Notes: generated by a model not told the origin, from the sequence alone. DNA of 14,233 bases from Burkholderiaceae bacterium (GCA_031276435.1 JAISNB010000181.1:1-14233); one strand, 5' to 3'. Counted from the stretch's first letter, positions 1-9,609 are shown. Translations and numbers: made by a program.

Positions 1-99
1 TGGATCATCGCCGATTGGCGATTCCATGTAAACGGCTGGACAGTGAAAATGTGCATCATTTGACACAGGTAGTATCCGGGAATGGCCAGTATCCAACAT
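1..99 (-). other. Possible partial reading frame running off the left edge
   Basis: A minus-strand frame is open from an ATG at 99-97 to base 1, giving 33 residues. AAGGA lies a few bases before the ATG, rather close for a ribosome binding site. The last residues seen, MESPIGDDP, resemble the METPIGDD stretch of primary sigma factors (RpoD region 3), but the preceding residues do not match the rest of RpoD. The same bases also form a hairpin: ATCGCC at 7-12 pairs with GGCGAT at 17-22 around a GATT loop. The frame stays open upstream of the ATG, so the start is uncertain. It could be a gene start, a broken sigma-factor fragment or chance. I see nothing else in 1-217. Confidence 0.2.
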
Positions 100-217
100 T
101 TTTCCTTGTCGCCACGCCACATCGTCCAGCAGCGCCGCAATCATTGATGCGGCCTTGGCGCGCCGCCTGAACACCCGGTGAATCCGGCCTTTCCCTTGCG
201 GCCCAGCGCAGGAAACC

Positions 218-294
218 TGGTCGGGGTGAGAGGATTCGAACCTCCGGCCTCTACGTCCCGAACGTAGCGCTCTACCAGGCTAAGCTACACCCCG
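218..294 (-). tRNA. tRNA-Pro, anticodon CGG
   Basis: The minus strand folds into a full cloverleaf. The acceptor stem is CGGGGTG pairing with CACCCCG, followed by discriminator A and an encoded CCA (220-218). The anticodon stem is CTACG/CGTAG around the loop TTCGGGA, which gives anticodon CGG, reading proline codon CCG. The T arm contains GGTTCGAATCC. The gene lies 31 bases downstream of the ispB stop on the same strand, so read-through from ispB is possible. I see no clear promoter of its own between the two. Confidence 0.97.
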
Positions 295-325
295 AAAAAA
301 AGCCCTGAACCGGTGGTGCGCGCGG

Positions 326-1297
326 TCAAGAGCGTCTTTGCAGCAATTGGGTCGCCAATTCTATCAAACCGCTGGAGTAGGCATTGCCGGGCAGCTTGCG
401 CGCGGCCCTGGCGGCCAGTTCGGCTTGCCGCCCGGCAGCCAGGCGCGTGCCTTCCAGCGATCCCGTGCGATGAACGATCTGGACGATTTGCTGCAAATGC
501 CCGGTATCGCCTTTTTCAATGGCCTGGCGCACCAGCGCGCGCTCGTCGTCGGTACCGTTTTGCATGGCCAGAATCAATGGCAGCGTGGCCTTGCCCTCGC
601 GCAGATCATCGCCCAGGTTCTTGCCCATTTCCCGGGGATCGCCGTCGTAGTCCAGCGCGTCATCGATCACCTGGAACGCTGTGCCCAGTGACTGCCCGTA
701 CTCCGCGCACGCGGCCTCCAGATCGGCTGGCGCGCCAGCCACAATGGCACCAAGCTGCGCACTGGCTTCGAACAGCTTGGCGGTCTTGGAGCGAATCACG
801 CGCAGATAGCCTGCCTCGTCCAGCGATGCGTCGTGCATGTTCATCAACTGCATGACCTCGCCTTCGGCAATGACGTTGGTCGCATCGGCCAGAACGCGCA
901 TGGCGCGCATGTTCTGCGAATCCACCATCATCTGGAACGCGCGCGAATGCAGAAAGTCTCCCACGAGCACGCTGGCCGGATTGCCAAACGTTTCGTTGGC
1001 CGTGCTGCGGCCCCGGCGCATGGTGGATTCGTCCACCACGTCGTCGTGCAGCAAAGTGGCCGTGTGAATGAACTCCACCACCGCGGCCAGATTGAAACGC
1101 TGCGCGCTTTGGCAACCCAGCGCGCCAGCGGTCAGCAGCAGCAGCGCCGGGCGCAGGCGTTTGCCGCCAGAGGCGATGATGTAACGCGCCACCTCGCCCA
1201 CCAAAGGCACGCCCGAATCCAGACGCGAGGCGATGGTGTTGTTCACCTCTTGCATGTCTTGCGCTACCAGTGCGAGCGCCGATTGAATGGGTGCCAC
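326..1297 (-). CDS. ispB: Long-chain polyprenyl (octaprenyl) diphosphate synthase
   Basis: This is a trans-type prenyltransferase that adds isopentenyl diphosphate units to an allylic diphosphate to make the quinone side chain. In betaproteobacteria this is normally octaprenyl diphosphate for ubiquinone-8. The 323-residue length is normal. GGKRLRP is at residues 44-50, the first Asp-rich motif DDVVD at 85-89 and the second, DDALD, at 212-216. The fifth residue before the first motif is Ala80, a small residue that fits long-chain products. The start is GTG at 1297-1295. No ATG lies upstream in frame near the family's N-terminus, and no strong ribosome binding site is visible, so a few residues are uncertain. 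It follows mutT after 137 bases and precedes tRNA-Pro. Chain length cannot be fixed from sequence alone. Confidence 0.93.
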   Translation of the reverse strand: MAPIQSALALVAQDMQEVNNTIASRLDSGVPLVGEVARYIIASGGKRLRPALLLLTAGALGCQSAQRFNLAAVVEFIHTATLLHDDVVDESTMRRGRSTANETFGNPASVLVGDFLHSRAFQMMVDSQNMRAMRVLADATNVIAEGEVMQLMNMHDASLDEAGYLRVIRSKTAKLFEASAQLGAIVAGAPADLEAACAEYGQSLGTAFQVIDDALDYDGDPREMGKNLGDDLREGKATLPLILAMQNGTDDERALVRQAIEKGDTGHLQQIVQIVHRTGSLEGTRLAAGRQAELAARAARKLPGNAYSSGLIELATQLLQRRS

Positions 1298-1384
1298 AGG
1301 ATGAGTCAGGACGAATCTGCTGAAGTGGGGAAGCCGGGGGGCAGCCGCCGCGCCCGCTCAGGCCCGTGGCTGCAAGTGCCCGGA

Positions 1385-1390
1385 ATTATA
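1385..1390 (-). promoter_or_regulatory. Possible -10 box for ispB
   Basis: A perfect TATAAT reads on the minus strand in the mutT-ispB gap, about 88 bases before the ispB GTG. At the expected -35 position there is only a run of A, with no TTGACA-like hexamer, and no extended -10 TG. It could be an activator-dependent or weak ispB promoter. The evidence is the -10 hexamer alone. Confidence 0.3.
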
Positions 1391-1434
1391 GGGACTGCCC
1401 TTTGGGCTTTTTTCGGGTCGCGCAAACGGCGCTT

Positions 1435-1917
1435 TCATGCCGCGCGCTGTTCCAGCCATTGCAGCACCGGCAACGCTCCGGGCAGAACCGGCGCGACCAT
1501 GACGGGCAAGGCTGACCACACGAATTGCTGGCCTTCGCGCATTTGCAGCGCGCCCTGCCAGCGCCGGATTTGGCAGAAGTGCAGGCGCACCAGAGCGTGC
1601 GGGTAGTCGACCATTTGCTCGCGCCACGGCACGACCGCATCCACAGCCACCGCAATGCCCAACTCCTCGCGCAACTCGCGCGCCAGCGCCTGTGCCACCG
1701 ATTCGCCCGCTTCCAGCTTGCCGCCCGGAAACTCCCAGTAGCCCGCGTACACCTTGCCCGCTGGCCGCGACGTGAGCAAAAAACGCGCTTGCGCGTCGAT
1801 CAAAACGCCCACGGCCACCTCGACCACCGGGCGCTTGATGCCGCTGGCAGCGCCACTGCGCGGCAAATGCCCGTCGGCGCGCAAAATGCCCGCGCCGCCC
1901 GAAAAACCGGCGTTCAT
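1435..1917 (-). CDS. mutT: Nudix hydrolase, MutT-like (8-oxo-dGTP diphosphatase)
   Basis: This is a 160-residue Nudix protein. A complete Nudix box covers residues 66-88: G66, E72, then REL-REEL-GI at 80-88. That box binds Mg2+ and catalyses hydrolysis of nucleoside diphosphate-X bonds. The WEFPGGK context and small size fit MutT, which removes 8-oxo-dGTP to prevent A:T to C:G mutation. The first 28 residues are Gly/Ser-rich and not part of the core; the domain begins near VVEVAVGVLI at 31-40. The chosen ATG overlaps the stop of the upstream ATPase gene as ATGA (1917-1914), which implies translational coupling. A longer frame exists upstream but lies inside the ATPase gene. The general Nudix assignment is secure; the 8-oxo-dGTP substrate is inferred. 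Confidence 0.9.
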   Translation of the reverse strand: MNAGFSGGAGILRADGHLPRSGAASGIKRPVVEVAVGVLIDAQARFLLTSRPAGKVYAGYWEFPGGKLEAGESVAQALARELREELGIAVAVDAVVPWREQMVDYPHALVRLHFCQIRRWQGALQMREGQQFVWSALPVMVAPVLPGALPVLQWLEQRAA

Positions 1918-2807
1918 GCCTCTGGCGCCTCGCCCGCTGCCGCGCCGCGTCCCATGTAGTCGCGCGCAAATTGCCAGGCCACGCGGCCTGAGCGCGAGCC
2001 GCGCTCCAGCGCCCACACCAGTGCCTGCGGCCTGGCCGCCGCCACCTGCCGCGCCGTCGCGCCCAAAGCTGTCAGCCACTGCGCCACGATGTCCAGGTAC
2101 TCGTCCTGCCCGAACGGGTAAAAACTCACCCACAGGCCAAACCGCTCGGACAGCGAAATCTTTTCTTCCACGCCTTCGCCCGGGTGCACTTCGCCATCCT
2201 CGGTGTGCCGATACCCGAGGTTTTCGTGCATGTATTCGGGCAGTAGGTGGCGGCGATTGCTGGTGGCATACACCAGCACATTGGGCGTGCTGGCCGCCAC
2301 CGAGCCATCCAGAATGGATTTGAGCGCCTTGTAGCTGGCCTCGCCCTCTTCAAAACTCAGGTCGTCGCAGTAGACGATGAACCGCTCGGGCCGATTGGCT
2401 ACCACGGCCACGATGTCCGGCAAATCGGTCAGATCGGCCTTGTCGACCTCGATCAGGCGCAGCCCTTGCGGCGCGTAGGCGTTCAGGCAAGCGCGGATCA
2501 GTGACGATTTGCCCGTGCCGCGCGCGCCCGTCAGCAGCACATTGTTGGCGGGCTGGCCCCGCACAAACTGCTGCGTGTTGCGTTCGATCTTTTCTTTTTG
2601 CGCATCGATTTGCCGCAACTCGCCCAGGCCAATGCTGCCCACATGCCGCACCGGCTCCAACGCGCCATAGCCGCCCGCGCGCTTGCGGTAACGCCACGCC
2701 ACCGCGCCGCCCCAGTCGGGCGCGGCCAGTGGCTGGGGCAAAGCAGACTCAATGCGCTCGATCAACTGTTCGGCGCGGCGCAAGAAATGCTCCAGCTTTT
2801 CATTCAT
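1914..2807 (-). CDS. P-loop ATPase of the DUF815 (AAA-like) family
   Basis: This is a 297-residue cytoplasmic ATPase of unknown biological role, widely conserved beside mutT and argJ in betaproteobacteria. Numbered from the start used here, Walker A is GARGTGKSS at 94-102 and Walker B is FIVYCDDL at about 143-150, ending in paired aspartates. A sensor-1-like VYATSN segment lies near 179-184, with arginines just after it. An N-terminal helix with MNEKLEHF leads into the domain. I chose the ATG at 2807 because MNEKLEHF is where I recall homologs beginning. An ATG six codons upstream (2825) is also possible, and neither has a strong ribosome binding site. It is coupled to mutT by a 4-base overlap and lies 109 bases after argJ. 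No function beyond ATP binding and hydrolysis can be claimed. Confidence 0.9.
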   Translation of the reverse strand: MNEKLEHFLRRAEQLIERIESALPQPLAAPDWGGAVAWRYRKRAGGYGALEPVRHVGSIGLGELRQIDAQKEKIERNTQQFVRGQPANNVLLTGARGTGKSSLIRACLNAYAPQGLRLIEVDKADLTDLPDIVAVVANRPERFIVYCDDLSFEEGEASYKALKSILDGSVAASTPNVLVYATSNRRHLLPEYMHENLGYRHTEDGEVHPGEGVEEKISLSERFGLWVSFYPFGQDEYLDIVAQWLTALGATARQVAAARPQALVWALERGSRSGRVAWQFARDYMGRGAAAGEAPEA

Positions 2808-2916
2808 TCCGGTTCGACCATCCATCCACCACGTTCATTGCCCATGCGGTCATCAAACTTGTCTGTTTCTGTCGTCAACGCTGCCTGTTGGACGCCCGCT
2901 GGCAACCCTTGGCGCC

Positions 2917-4146
2917 TCAAGAGCGGTAATCGGCATTGATGCGGACGTATTCGTGGCTCAAATCGCAAGTCCATACCGTGTCGCTGGCCGTGCCGCGCCC
3001 CAGCAGCACGCGCACCGTGATCTCGGCCTGCCGCATCACGCGCTGGCCGTCGGCTTCCCGATAGCCCGGATGGCGTCCGCCACGCCTTGCCACATGCACA
3101 TCGTCCAGATACAAGTCGATGCCCGTCTGATCCAGATCGGCAATGCCCGCGTAACCAACCGCCGCCAGAATGCGGCCCAGATTCGGGTCGCTGGCAAAAA
3201 ACGCCGTTTTCACCAGCGGCGAGTGGGCAATGGCATAGGCCGCCTTGCGGCACTCCTCAACCGTTTTGCCGCCTTCCACCGCAATGGTGATGAACTTGGT
3301 GGCGCCTTCGCCATCGCGCACGATGGCTTGCGCCAACTGGCGCGCCACGCCCAGCATCAGCGCCTTGAGCGCCTGGCCGTCGGGCGAGTCCAGGGAGTCG
3401 ATGGGTGCGTTGCCCGCTTTCTGGGTGGCCACGACCACAAACGAATCGTTGGTCGAAGTGTCGCCATCCACCGTCACGCGGTTGAACGAAGCCTCGGCCA
3501 GTTCAGCGGCCAGCCGGTTCACCAGCGTCGGCGCAATCCGCGCGTCGGTGCCCATGAAACCAAGCATGGTCGCCATGTTGGGGCGAATCATGCCCGCGCC
3601 CTTGCTGATGCCGGTCACCGTCACCGGGGCGCCGCCAATGGTCGCCCGGGCGCTGAATGCCTTGGGCACGGTGTCGGTGGTCATGATGGCTTCGGCCGCG
3701 CGCGCCCAATGCGCTGGCTGCGCGTCGGCAATGGCCGCTGGCAGGGCCGCCACGATGCGCTCCACCGGCAGCGGCTCCATGATGACACCGGTGGAAAACG
3801 GCAGCACCGCTTCGGCGGGCAGGCGCAATTGCGCGCCCAGCGCCGCGCAGGTCTGGCGCGCGTGATCCAGCCCCGCCTGCCCGGTGCCCGCGTTGGCGTT
3901 GCCCGTGTTGACTACCAGGGCGCCAATCGGCTGCCCGCCCCGCAAATGCTGGCGGCACACTTGCACGGGCGCGGCACAAAAGCGGTTTTGCGTGAACACG
4001 CCGCCCACGCTGGCGCCTTCATCGAGCAGGAAAACCGTCACATCCTTGCGCCCGGCCTTGCGCACGCCCGCTTCGGCCACGCCAATGCGCATGCCCGCTA
4101 CGGCAAACAGTTGCGAAGGGTCGGTGGCCATCAAATTCACTGGCAT
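2917..4146 (-). CDS. argJ: Bifunctional ornithine acetyltransferase / N-acetylglutamate synthase
   Basis: ArgJ moves the acetyl group from N-acetylornithine to glutamate, recycling acetyl groups in arginine synthesis. Bifunctional forms also acetylate glutamate with acetyl-CoA. The 409-residue length is typical. The self-cleavage site is seen as MATML, with Thr193 as the expected new N-terminal nucleophile after cleavage behind Ala192. TGNANA at 81-86, SKGAGMI at 181-187, the DTSTND stretch and the C-terminal VRINADY are family landmarks. I chose the ATG at 4146 (MPVNLMATD) by family N-terminus, with AGAAAG about 9 bases upstream. An in-frame extension to 4203 is unlikely. The gene sits 91 bases downstream of secA, probably in the same transcript. 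Whether it is mono- or bifunctional cannot be decided by eye. Confidence 0.96.
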   Translation of the reverse strand: MPVNLMATDPSQLFAVAGMRIGVAEAGVRKAGRKDVTVFLLDEGASVGGVFTQNRFCAAPVQVCRQHLRGGQPIGALVVNTGNANAGTGQAGLDHARQTCAALGAQLRLPAEAVLPFSTGVIMEPLPVERIVAALPAAIADAQPAHWARAAEAIMTTDTVPKAFSARATIGGAPVTVTGISKGAGMIRPNMATMLGFMGTDARIAPTLVNRLAAELAEASFNRVTVDGDTSTNDSFVVVATQKAGNAPIDSLDSPDGQALKALMLGVARQLAQAIVRDGEGATKFITIAVEGGKTVEECRKAAYAIAHSPLVKTAFFASDPNLGRILAAVGYAGIADLDQTGIDLYLDDVHVARRGGRHPGYREADGQRVMRQAEITVRVLLGRGTASDTVWTCDLSHEYVRINADYRS

Positions 4147-4237
4147 GCGATGCATCTTTCTGAACAAAACCGATCCGGTTGCCGCCACTGGGCGCGCCCG
4201 CAAAGACCACGCGCGTGCCGTCCTCTCTTTTGCCCCA

Positions 4238-7015
<2,778 letters not shown>

Positions 7016-7156
7016 GGATTTGTTGTCTATGTGGCGGCACTGTTGAAAAACGCTGAGCCACCCATTTTCAGCTTGGGGTAGAAAGACAGATGCCACCTTT
7101 TGCCGCCAATGCAAGGCGAAAAAAGATCACAATATCCGCTTTGAATGCAATCGGGA

Positions 7157-7183
7157 ATTCTAGCGCCTGCCGGTTGCCGCAAC
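7157..7183 (-). promoter_or_regulatory. Weak candidate promoter for secA
   Basis: On the minus strand TAGAAT (7162-7157) fits a -10 box, with GTTGCG or TTGCGG just upstream as a -35. The spacer is only 14-15 bases, shorter than the usual 16-18, so this is a weak call. It would give a leader of about 135 bases before the secA ATG. I found no better pair in the 187-base gap between secA and the divergent gene. Confidence 0.25.
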
Positions 7184-7202
7184 GCCCGGCGCGCCACCGC
7201 CT

Positions 7203-7514
7203 GTGACACAACCCAACCGCAACGCCCAGACACTGCACGAAATCATCGACCAGACCCCCGGCCTGGCGCGGTTGTGCGCCCTTGCGCGTCAGTCCCAGGC
7301 GCGGCTGCAAGCCATTCGCCCGCACTTGCCCGCCGGTTTGGCTGACGCCTTGCACGCTGGCGGACTGGACGAGGCGGGGCAGTGGACACTGCTGGTGCCC
7401 AGCGCCCCCTTTGCCAGCAAGCTGCGGCAATTTGTACCGCAACTCGAACGCGCGCTGCAAGAGGCCAACCTGCCCGTTACAAAAATCAGCATCAAGGTCG
7501 CGGCGCTGCCCTGA
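7203..7514 (+). CDS. DUF721 / DciA-like protein
   Basis: This is a small 103-residue protein resembling the DUF721 family, whose best-known member DciA helps load the replicative helicase DnaB in bacteria lacking DnaC or DnaI. The C-terminal half, with WTLLVPSAPFASKLRQ followed by an amphipathic helix and a short basic strand, looks like the DUF721 core. The start is GTG at 7203, chosen because the family-like sequence begins there; no ribosome binding site is evident. It is divergent from secA, a placement I recall for betaproteobacterial DUF721 genes. Family membership is by pattern, not search, and a role in helicase loading is inferred. Confidence 0.7.
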   Translation: MTQPNRNAQTLHEIIDQTPGLARLCALARQSQARLQAIRPHLPAGLADALHAGGLDEAGQWTLLVPSAPFASKLRQFVPQLERALQEANLPVTKISIKVAALP

Positions 7515-7518
7515 GGCT

Positions 7519-7532
7519 GGGCGCGCGCGCCC
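7519..7532 (+). terminator. GC palindrome after the DciA-like gene, possible weak terminator
   Basis: GGGCGCGCGCGCCC is a perfect 14-base palindrome starting 5 bases after the stop. It is followed by GTTCAATGTCTTTT rather than a clean T run, so intrinsic termination would be weak. The rest of 7533-7717 has no gene or structure that I can support. Confidence 0.3.
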
Positions 7533-7717
7533 GTTCAATGTCTTTTGGGAATCGCGCAAGCGCCCAAAACCCCGACCGACCGGCGCCAGCGTCCGATCGA
7601 CCGCGCAAAGACCACAGAGCCATGCCAGCCGATCAATCAGGAAACAGGGGGGAAGGATGATCCAGATTCACCCAGCCGCGCCCAATCCATGAACAGGAAG
7701 CAGGGGATAGGTGATGG

Positions 7718-7793
7718 TGGTGCCGCTTGTCGGACTCGAACTGACGACCTACCGCTTACAAGGCGGTTGCTCTACCAACTGAGCTAAAGCGGC
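7718..7793 (-). tRNA. tRNA-Thr, anticodon UGU
   Basis: The minus strand gives a complete cloverleaf. The acceptor stem is GCCGCTT pairing with AAGCGGC, with discriminator A and an encoded CCA (7720-7718). The D arm is AGCTCAGTTGGTAGAGC. The anticodon stem ACCGC/GCGGT surrounds the loop CTTGTAA, so the anticodon is TGT, reading threonine codon ACA. The T arm has AGTTCGAGTCC. It stands alone, with no neighbouring tRNA in the window. Confidence 0.97.
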
Positions 7794-7807
7794 GCACATG
7801 GGCCGCT

Positions 7808-7813
7808 ATTCTA
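7808..7813 (-). promoter_or_regulatory. Possible -10 box for tRNA-Thr
   Basis: TAGAAT reads on the minus strand 14 bases before the 5' end of tRNA-Thr, a suitable distance for a short tRNA leader. No good -35 hexamer lies 16-18 bases further upstream, so the call rests on one hexamer and its position. Confidence 0.3.
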
Positions 7814-7930
7814 ATTCGACTCAAGGGGTCTTCCCCCATGCGCTCCGCGCCGCGCACCACACGATGATGCCCCTCCTTGCCATTGCAAGCACTCCACGTT
7901 TCCACCGACACTGCAAGAAACAAAGAAGAT

Positions 7931-7966
7931 GGATTGCCATATGTCGCTTCGCTTCTCGTAATGACG
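7931..7966 (+). repeat. Palindromic dispersed repeat, copy 1
   Basis: This copy starts GGATTGCCA and ends CTCGTAATGACG. The centre, TCGCTTCGCTT, differs from the other copies and does not form the GC-rich inner stem they share. The ends match copy 2 at 8175-8208 in the same orientation. It belongs to the common class of intergenic repeats built on GGATTGC...GCAATGAC. Confidence 0.75.
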
Positions 7967-8040
7967 GGGACAGAGGAAGCGCTTCTCTCCATTGCCCTCG
8001 CCCTTTGGGCAGAAGGTGCACGAAGCGCCAAGCGCCGGGT
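7967..8040 (+). repeat. Imperfect direct repeat, unit 1
   Basis: This unit begins GGGACAGAGG immediately after palindromic copy 1 and ends AGCGCCGGGT. Unit 2 at 8240-8321 aligns along its length: the first 37 bases match at 30 positions by my hand alignment, ATTGCCCTCG is shared exactly, and both end in an AGCGCC(C)GGGT stretch, with a small length difference between. It suggests that the repeat and its flank were duplicated together. Confidence 0.7.
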
Positions 8041-8174
8041 AAGGGAAAGGTTCTGCCATGCAAGGCGCGGCGCTTGAATCAGTGTTGCACTCACCCTCTC
8101 TATCCCCTGCCGGGGCACGCTCTCCCTTGAAGGAAGACGGACGGCGGTGTAAGCAGAAAGGATGTGGTCAATGT

Positions 8175-8208
8175 GGATTGCCACGGGCCTGTGGCCCTCG
8201 CAATGACG
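8175..8208 (+). repeat. Palindromic dispersed repeat, copy 2
   Basis: The ends are GGATTGCCA and CTCGCAATGACG. ATTGC pairs with GCAAT as an outer stem and GGGCC with GGCCC as an inner stem around TGT. It is followed by about 30 bases containing CATGGGCCATG and TCACAATGGC, which resemble a second copy truncated at its 5' end. Confidence 0.85.
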
Positions 8209-8239
8209 AGGCAGGCCATGGGCCATGGTCACAATGGCA

Positions 8240-8321
8240 GGGACAGAGGGTGCGCATTTCTTTATTGCCCTCGTCCCTGGGGGAAAGAGGGGCGCTCCCA
8301 CACAAAGCGCAGCGCCCGGGT
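8240..8321 (+). repeat. Imperfect direct repeat, unit 2
   Basis: This is the partner of the unit at 7967-8040, beginning GGGACAGAGG and ending AGCGCCCGGGT. It is about 8 bases longer than unit 1. It lies 31 bases beyond palindromic copy 2, whereas unit 1 abuts copy 1 directly. Confidence 0.7.
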
Positions 8322-8447
8322 TGGTGTTGCGCCGCCGCTGGCCGCTTGCGTTTGGGCAGGATGCAAAAGCCTGTGCATCGATGTGAGGTTTTGGAAGATG
8401 CCAGGATGCCGCGGCGGGGGCACAATCTGGGCCACATTGAGAACCGC

Positions 8448-9527
8448 ATGACCCAACCGCTGCTGCGCCAACTTCCCATTGCCATCACGCTGGGCGATCC
8501 CGCGGGCATTGGGCCTGAGATCATCGCCAAGGCTTTCCTGCAAGCGCCGCAGGCGCTGGCGGGCTGTTTTGTGGCGGGCGATGTGGCTTTGATGCGGCGC
8601 GCCGCCGCGCTGGTGTGCCCGGCTGTGCCGTTGCCGCTGGCGCGGATTGCGGCGCCGCAAGACGCGCTGGCCGCGCCGCCGCGCTGCGTGCCCGTGTTGC
8701 AGGTGGTGGACGGGGCGCGGCGGTGCGTGGTGCCGTTTGGTCAGATCAGTGCCGAGGCCGGGCGCATGGCGGGCGAGTGCGCGCGCTGGGCAGCGCGCGC
8801 GGCGCTGCGCGGCGAGGTGGCGGCGCTGGTGACGGCGCCGTTGCACAAAGAGGCGCTGGCCGCTGCTGGCGCGCCGTGGGACGCTTTTGCCGGGCATACC
8901 GAGTTGTTGCAGGCCGAGGCCGCGGCTTTCCTGGGCCAGCCGGTGGAGCAGGTGCCGGTGCGCATGATGCTGGCCAGCCCGCAATTGCGCACGGTGCTGG
9001 AGAGTGTGCATGTGCCGCTGCGCGCGGCCATCGATACGCTGGATGCAGCGCACATTGTGCAGACGTTGCAAATTGCGCATGCGGCGGTGGGCGGCATGCT
9101 GGGGCGCGCGCCGCGCGTTGCCGTGGCGGGGCTGAATCCCCACGCGGGTGAGGGCGGGCGTTTTGGCAGTGAGGAGCGCGAAATCATTGCGCCAGCCGTT
9201 GCGCGGGCGCGGCAGTTGGGAATTGATGTGCATGGCCCCATTGCGCCGGATACCGTGTTCATGCGCGCGCGCCACGCGCCGCCCGACAAGCCGGGCGAGT
9301 TTGACGTGGTGGTGGCCATGTACCACGATCAGGGGCTGATTGCCGTGAAGTATCTGGGCGTGGAACACGGCGTCAATGTGACGCTCGGGCTGCCGCTGGT
9401 GCGCACGAGTCCGGATCACGGCACGGCCTTCGACCTGGCGGGCACCGGCCAAGCCAGCGCAGCCAGTTTGCTGGCAGCGGTGGCGATGGCACGGCAGCTC
9501 AGTGCCGCTGCCGCTGTTGCCGCGTGA
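8448..9527 (+). CDS. pdxA: 4-hydroxythreonine-4-phosphate dehydrogenase
   Basis: PdxA oxidises 4-phosphohydroxy-L-threonine in the DXP-dependent pathway to pyridoxal 5'-phosphate. The 359-residue protein opens with ITLGDPAGIGPEI (13-25). Substrate-contact residues are in GHTELL (H150, T151). The three metal-ligand histidines expected from the E. coli enzyme are seen as H188 in VHVPL, H232 in NPHAGEGG and H293 in YHDQG. The ATG at 8448 is chosen because the family core begins about 10 residues later. The frame stays open far upstream, but only through repeat sequence, and the ribosome binding site is weak (GAGA). It lies alone between repeat-rich DNA and petA. In relatives it usually sits with surA and ksgA, which are absent here. 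Confidence 0.95.
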   Translation: MTQPLLRQLPIAITLGDPAGIGPEIIAKAFLQAPQALAGCFVAGDVALMRRAAALVCPAVPLPLARIAAPQDALAAPPRCVPVLQVVDGARRCVVPFGQISAEAGRMAGECARWAARAALRGEVAALVTAPLHKEALAAAGAPWDAFAGHTELLQAEAAAFLGQPVEQVPVRMMLASPQLRTVLESVHVPLRAAIDTLDAAHIVQTLQIAHAAVGGMLGRAPRVAVAGLNPHAGEGGRFGSEEREIIAPAVARARQLGIDVHGPIAPDTVFMRARHAPPDKPGEFDVVVAMYHDQGLIAVKYLGVEHGVNVTLGLPLVRTSPDHGTAFDLAGTGQASAASLLAAVAMARQLSAAAAVAA

Positions 9528-9530
9528 GGC

Positions 9531-9551
9531 TGTCGCGAATGTCGTGCGACA
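9531..9551 (+). terminator. Hairpin after pdxA, weak terminator candidate
   Basis: TGTCGC at 9531-9536 pairs with GCGACA at 9546-9551 across a 9-base loop, starting 3 bases after the pdxA stop. No T run follows, so intrinsic termination is doubtful. Its position between pdxA and the separate petA promoter is the main reason to list it. Confidence 0.3.
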
Positions 9552-9609
9552 ACAGCACTTCCCCGGATGGCGCGGCCCCGGCGCGATTGGCAAAAAGGTG
9601 CCGGGTGGG

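Larger units (their letters stand above)
7794..8447. other. Repeat-rich stretch without a credible gene
   Basis: About 650 bases separate tRNA-Thr from pdxA. Several overlapping ORFs occur on both strands, but their translations contain the RHYEKRSD / RHCEGHRP-type strings that arise when this dispersed palindromic repeat is translated, and none has a recognisable domain or ribosome binding site. Two palindromic repeats and an imperfect direct duplication are listed separately. Near the right end CACAAT at 8421-8426 could be a -10 box for pdxA, but the nearest -35-like TTGGAA is about 24 bases away, too far to support it. Confidence 0.7.

Noticed and set aside
1397..1413. Hairpin GCCC-TTT-GGGC followed by six T on the plus strand
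   Set aside because: It would terminate plus-strand transcription only, and no plus-strand gene precedes it. Read on the minus strand, the run becomes A before the hairpin.
7016..7114. Longer SecA start at 7114
   Set aside because: The 33 added residues do not resemble any SecA N-terminus. LTKLFGSRN directly after the ATG at 7015 does.
8058..8447. N-terminal extension of pdxA by 130 codons
   Set aside because: The extra sequence is repeat-derived and unrelated to PdxA, whose conserved core begins just after the ATG at 8448.
7756..8530. Several ORFs of 80-180 codons beside tRNA-Thr
   Set aside because: They cover the palindromic repeats and translate to the RHCE-type strings that repeat DNA produces. 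One overlaps the tRNA, and none has a ribosome binding site or domain.
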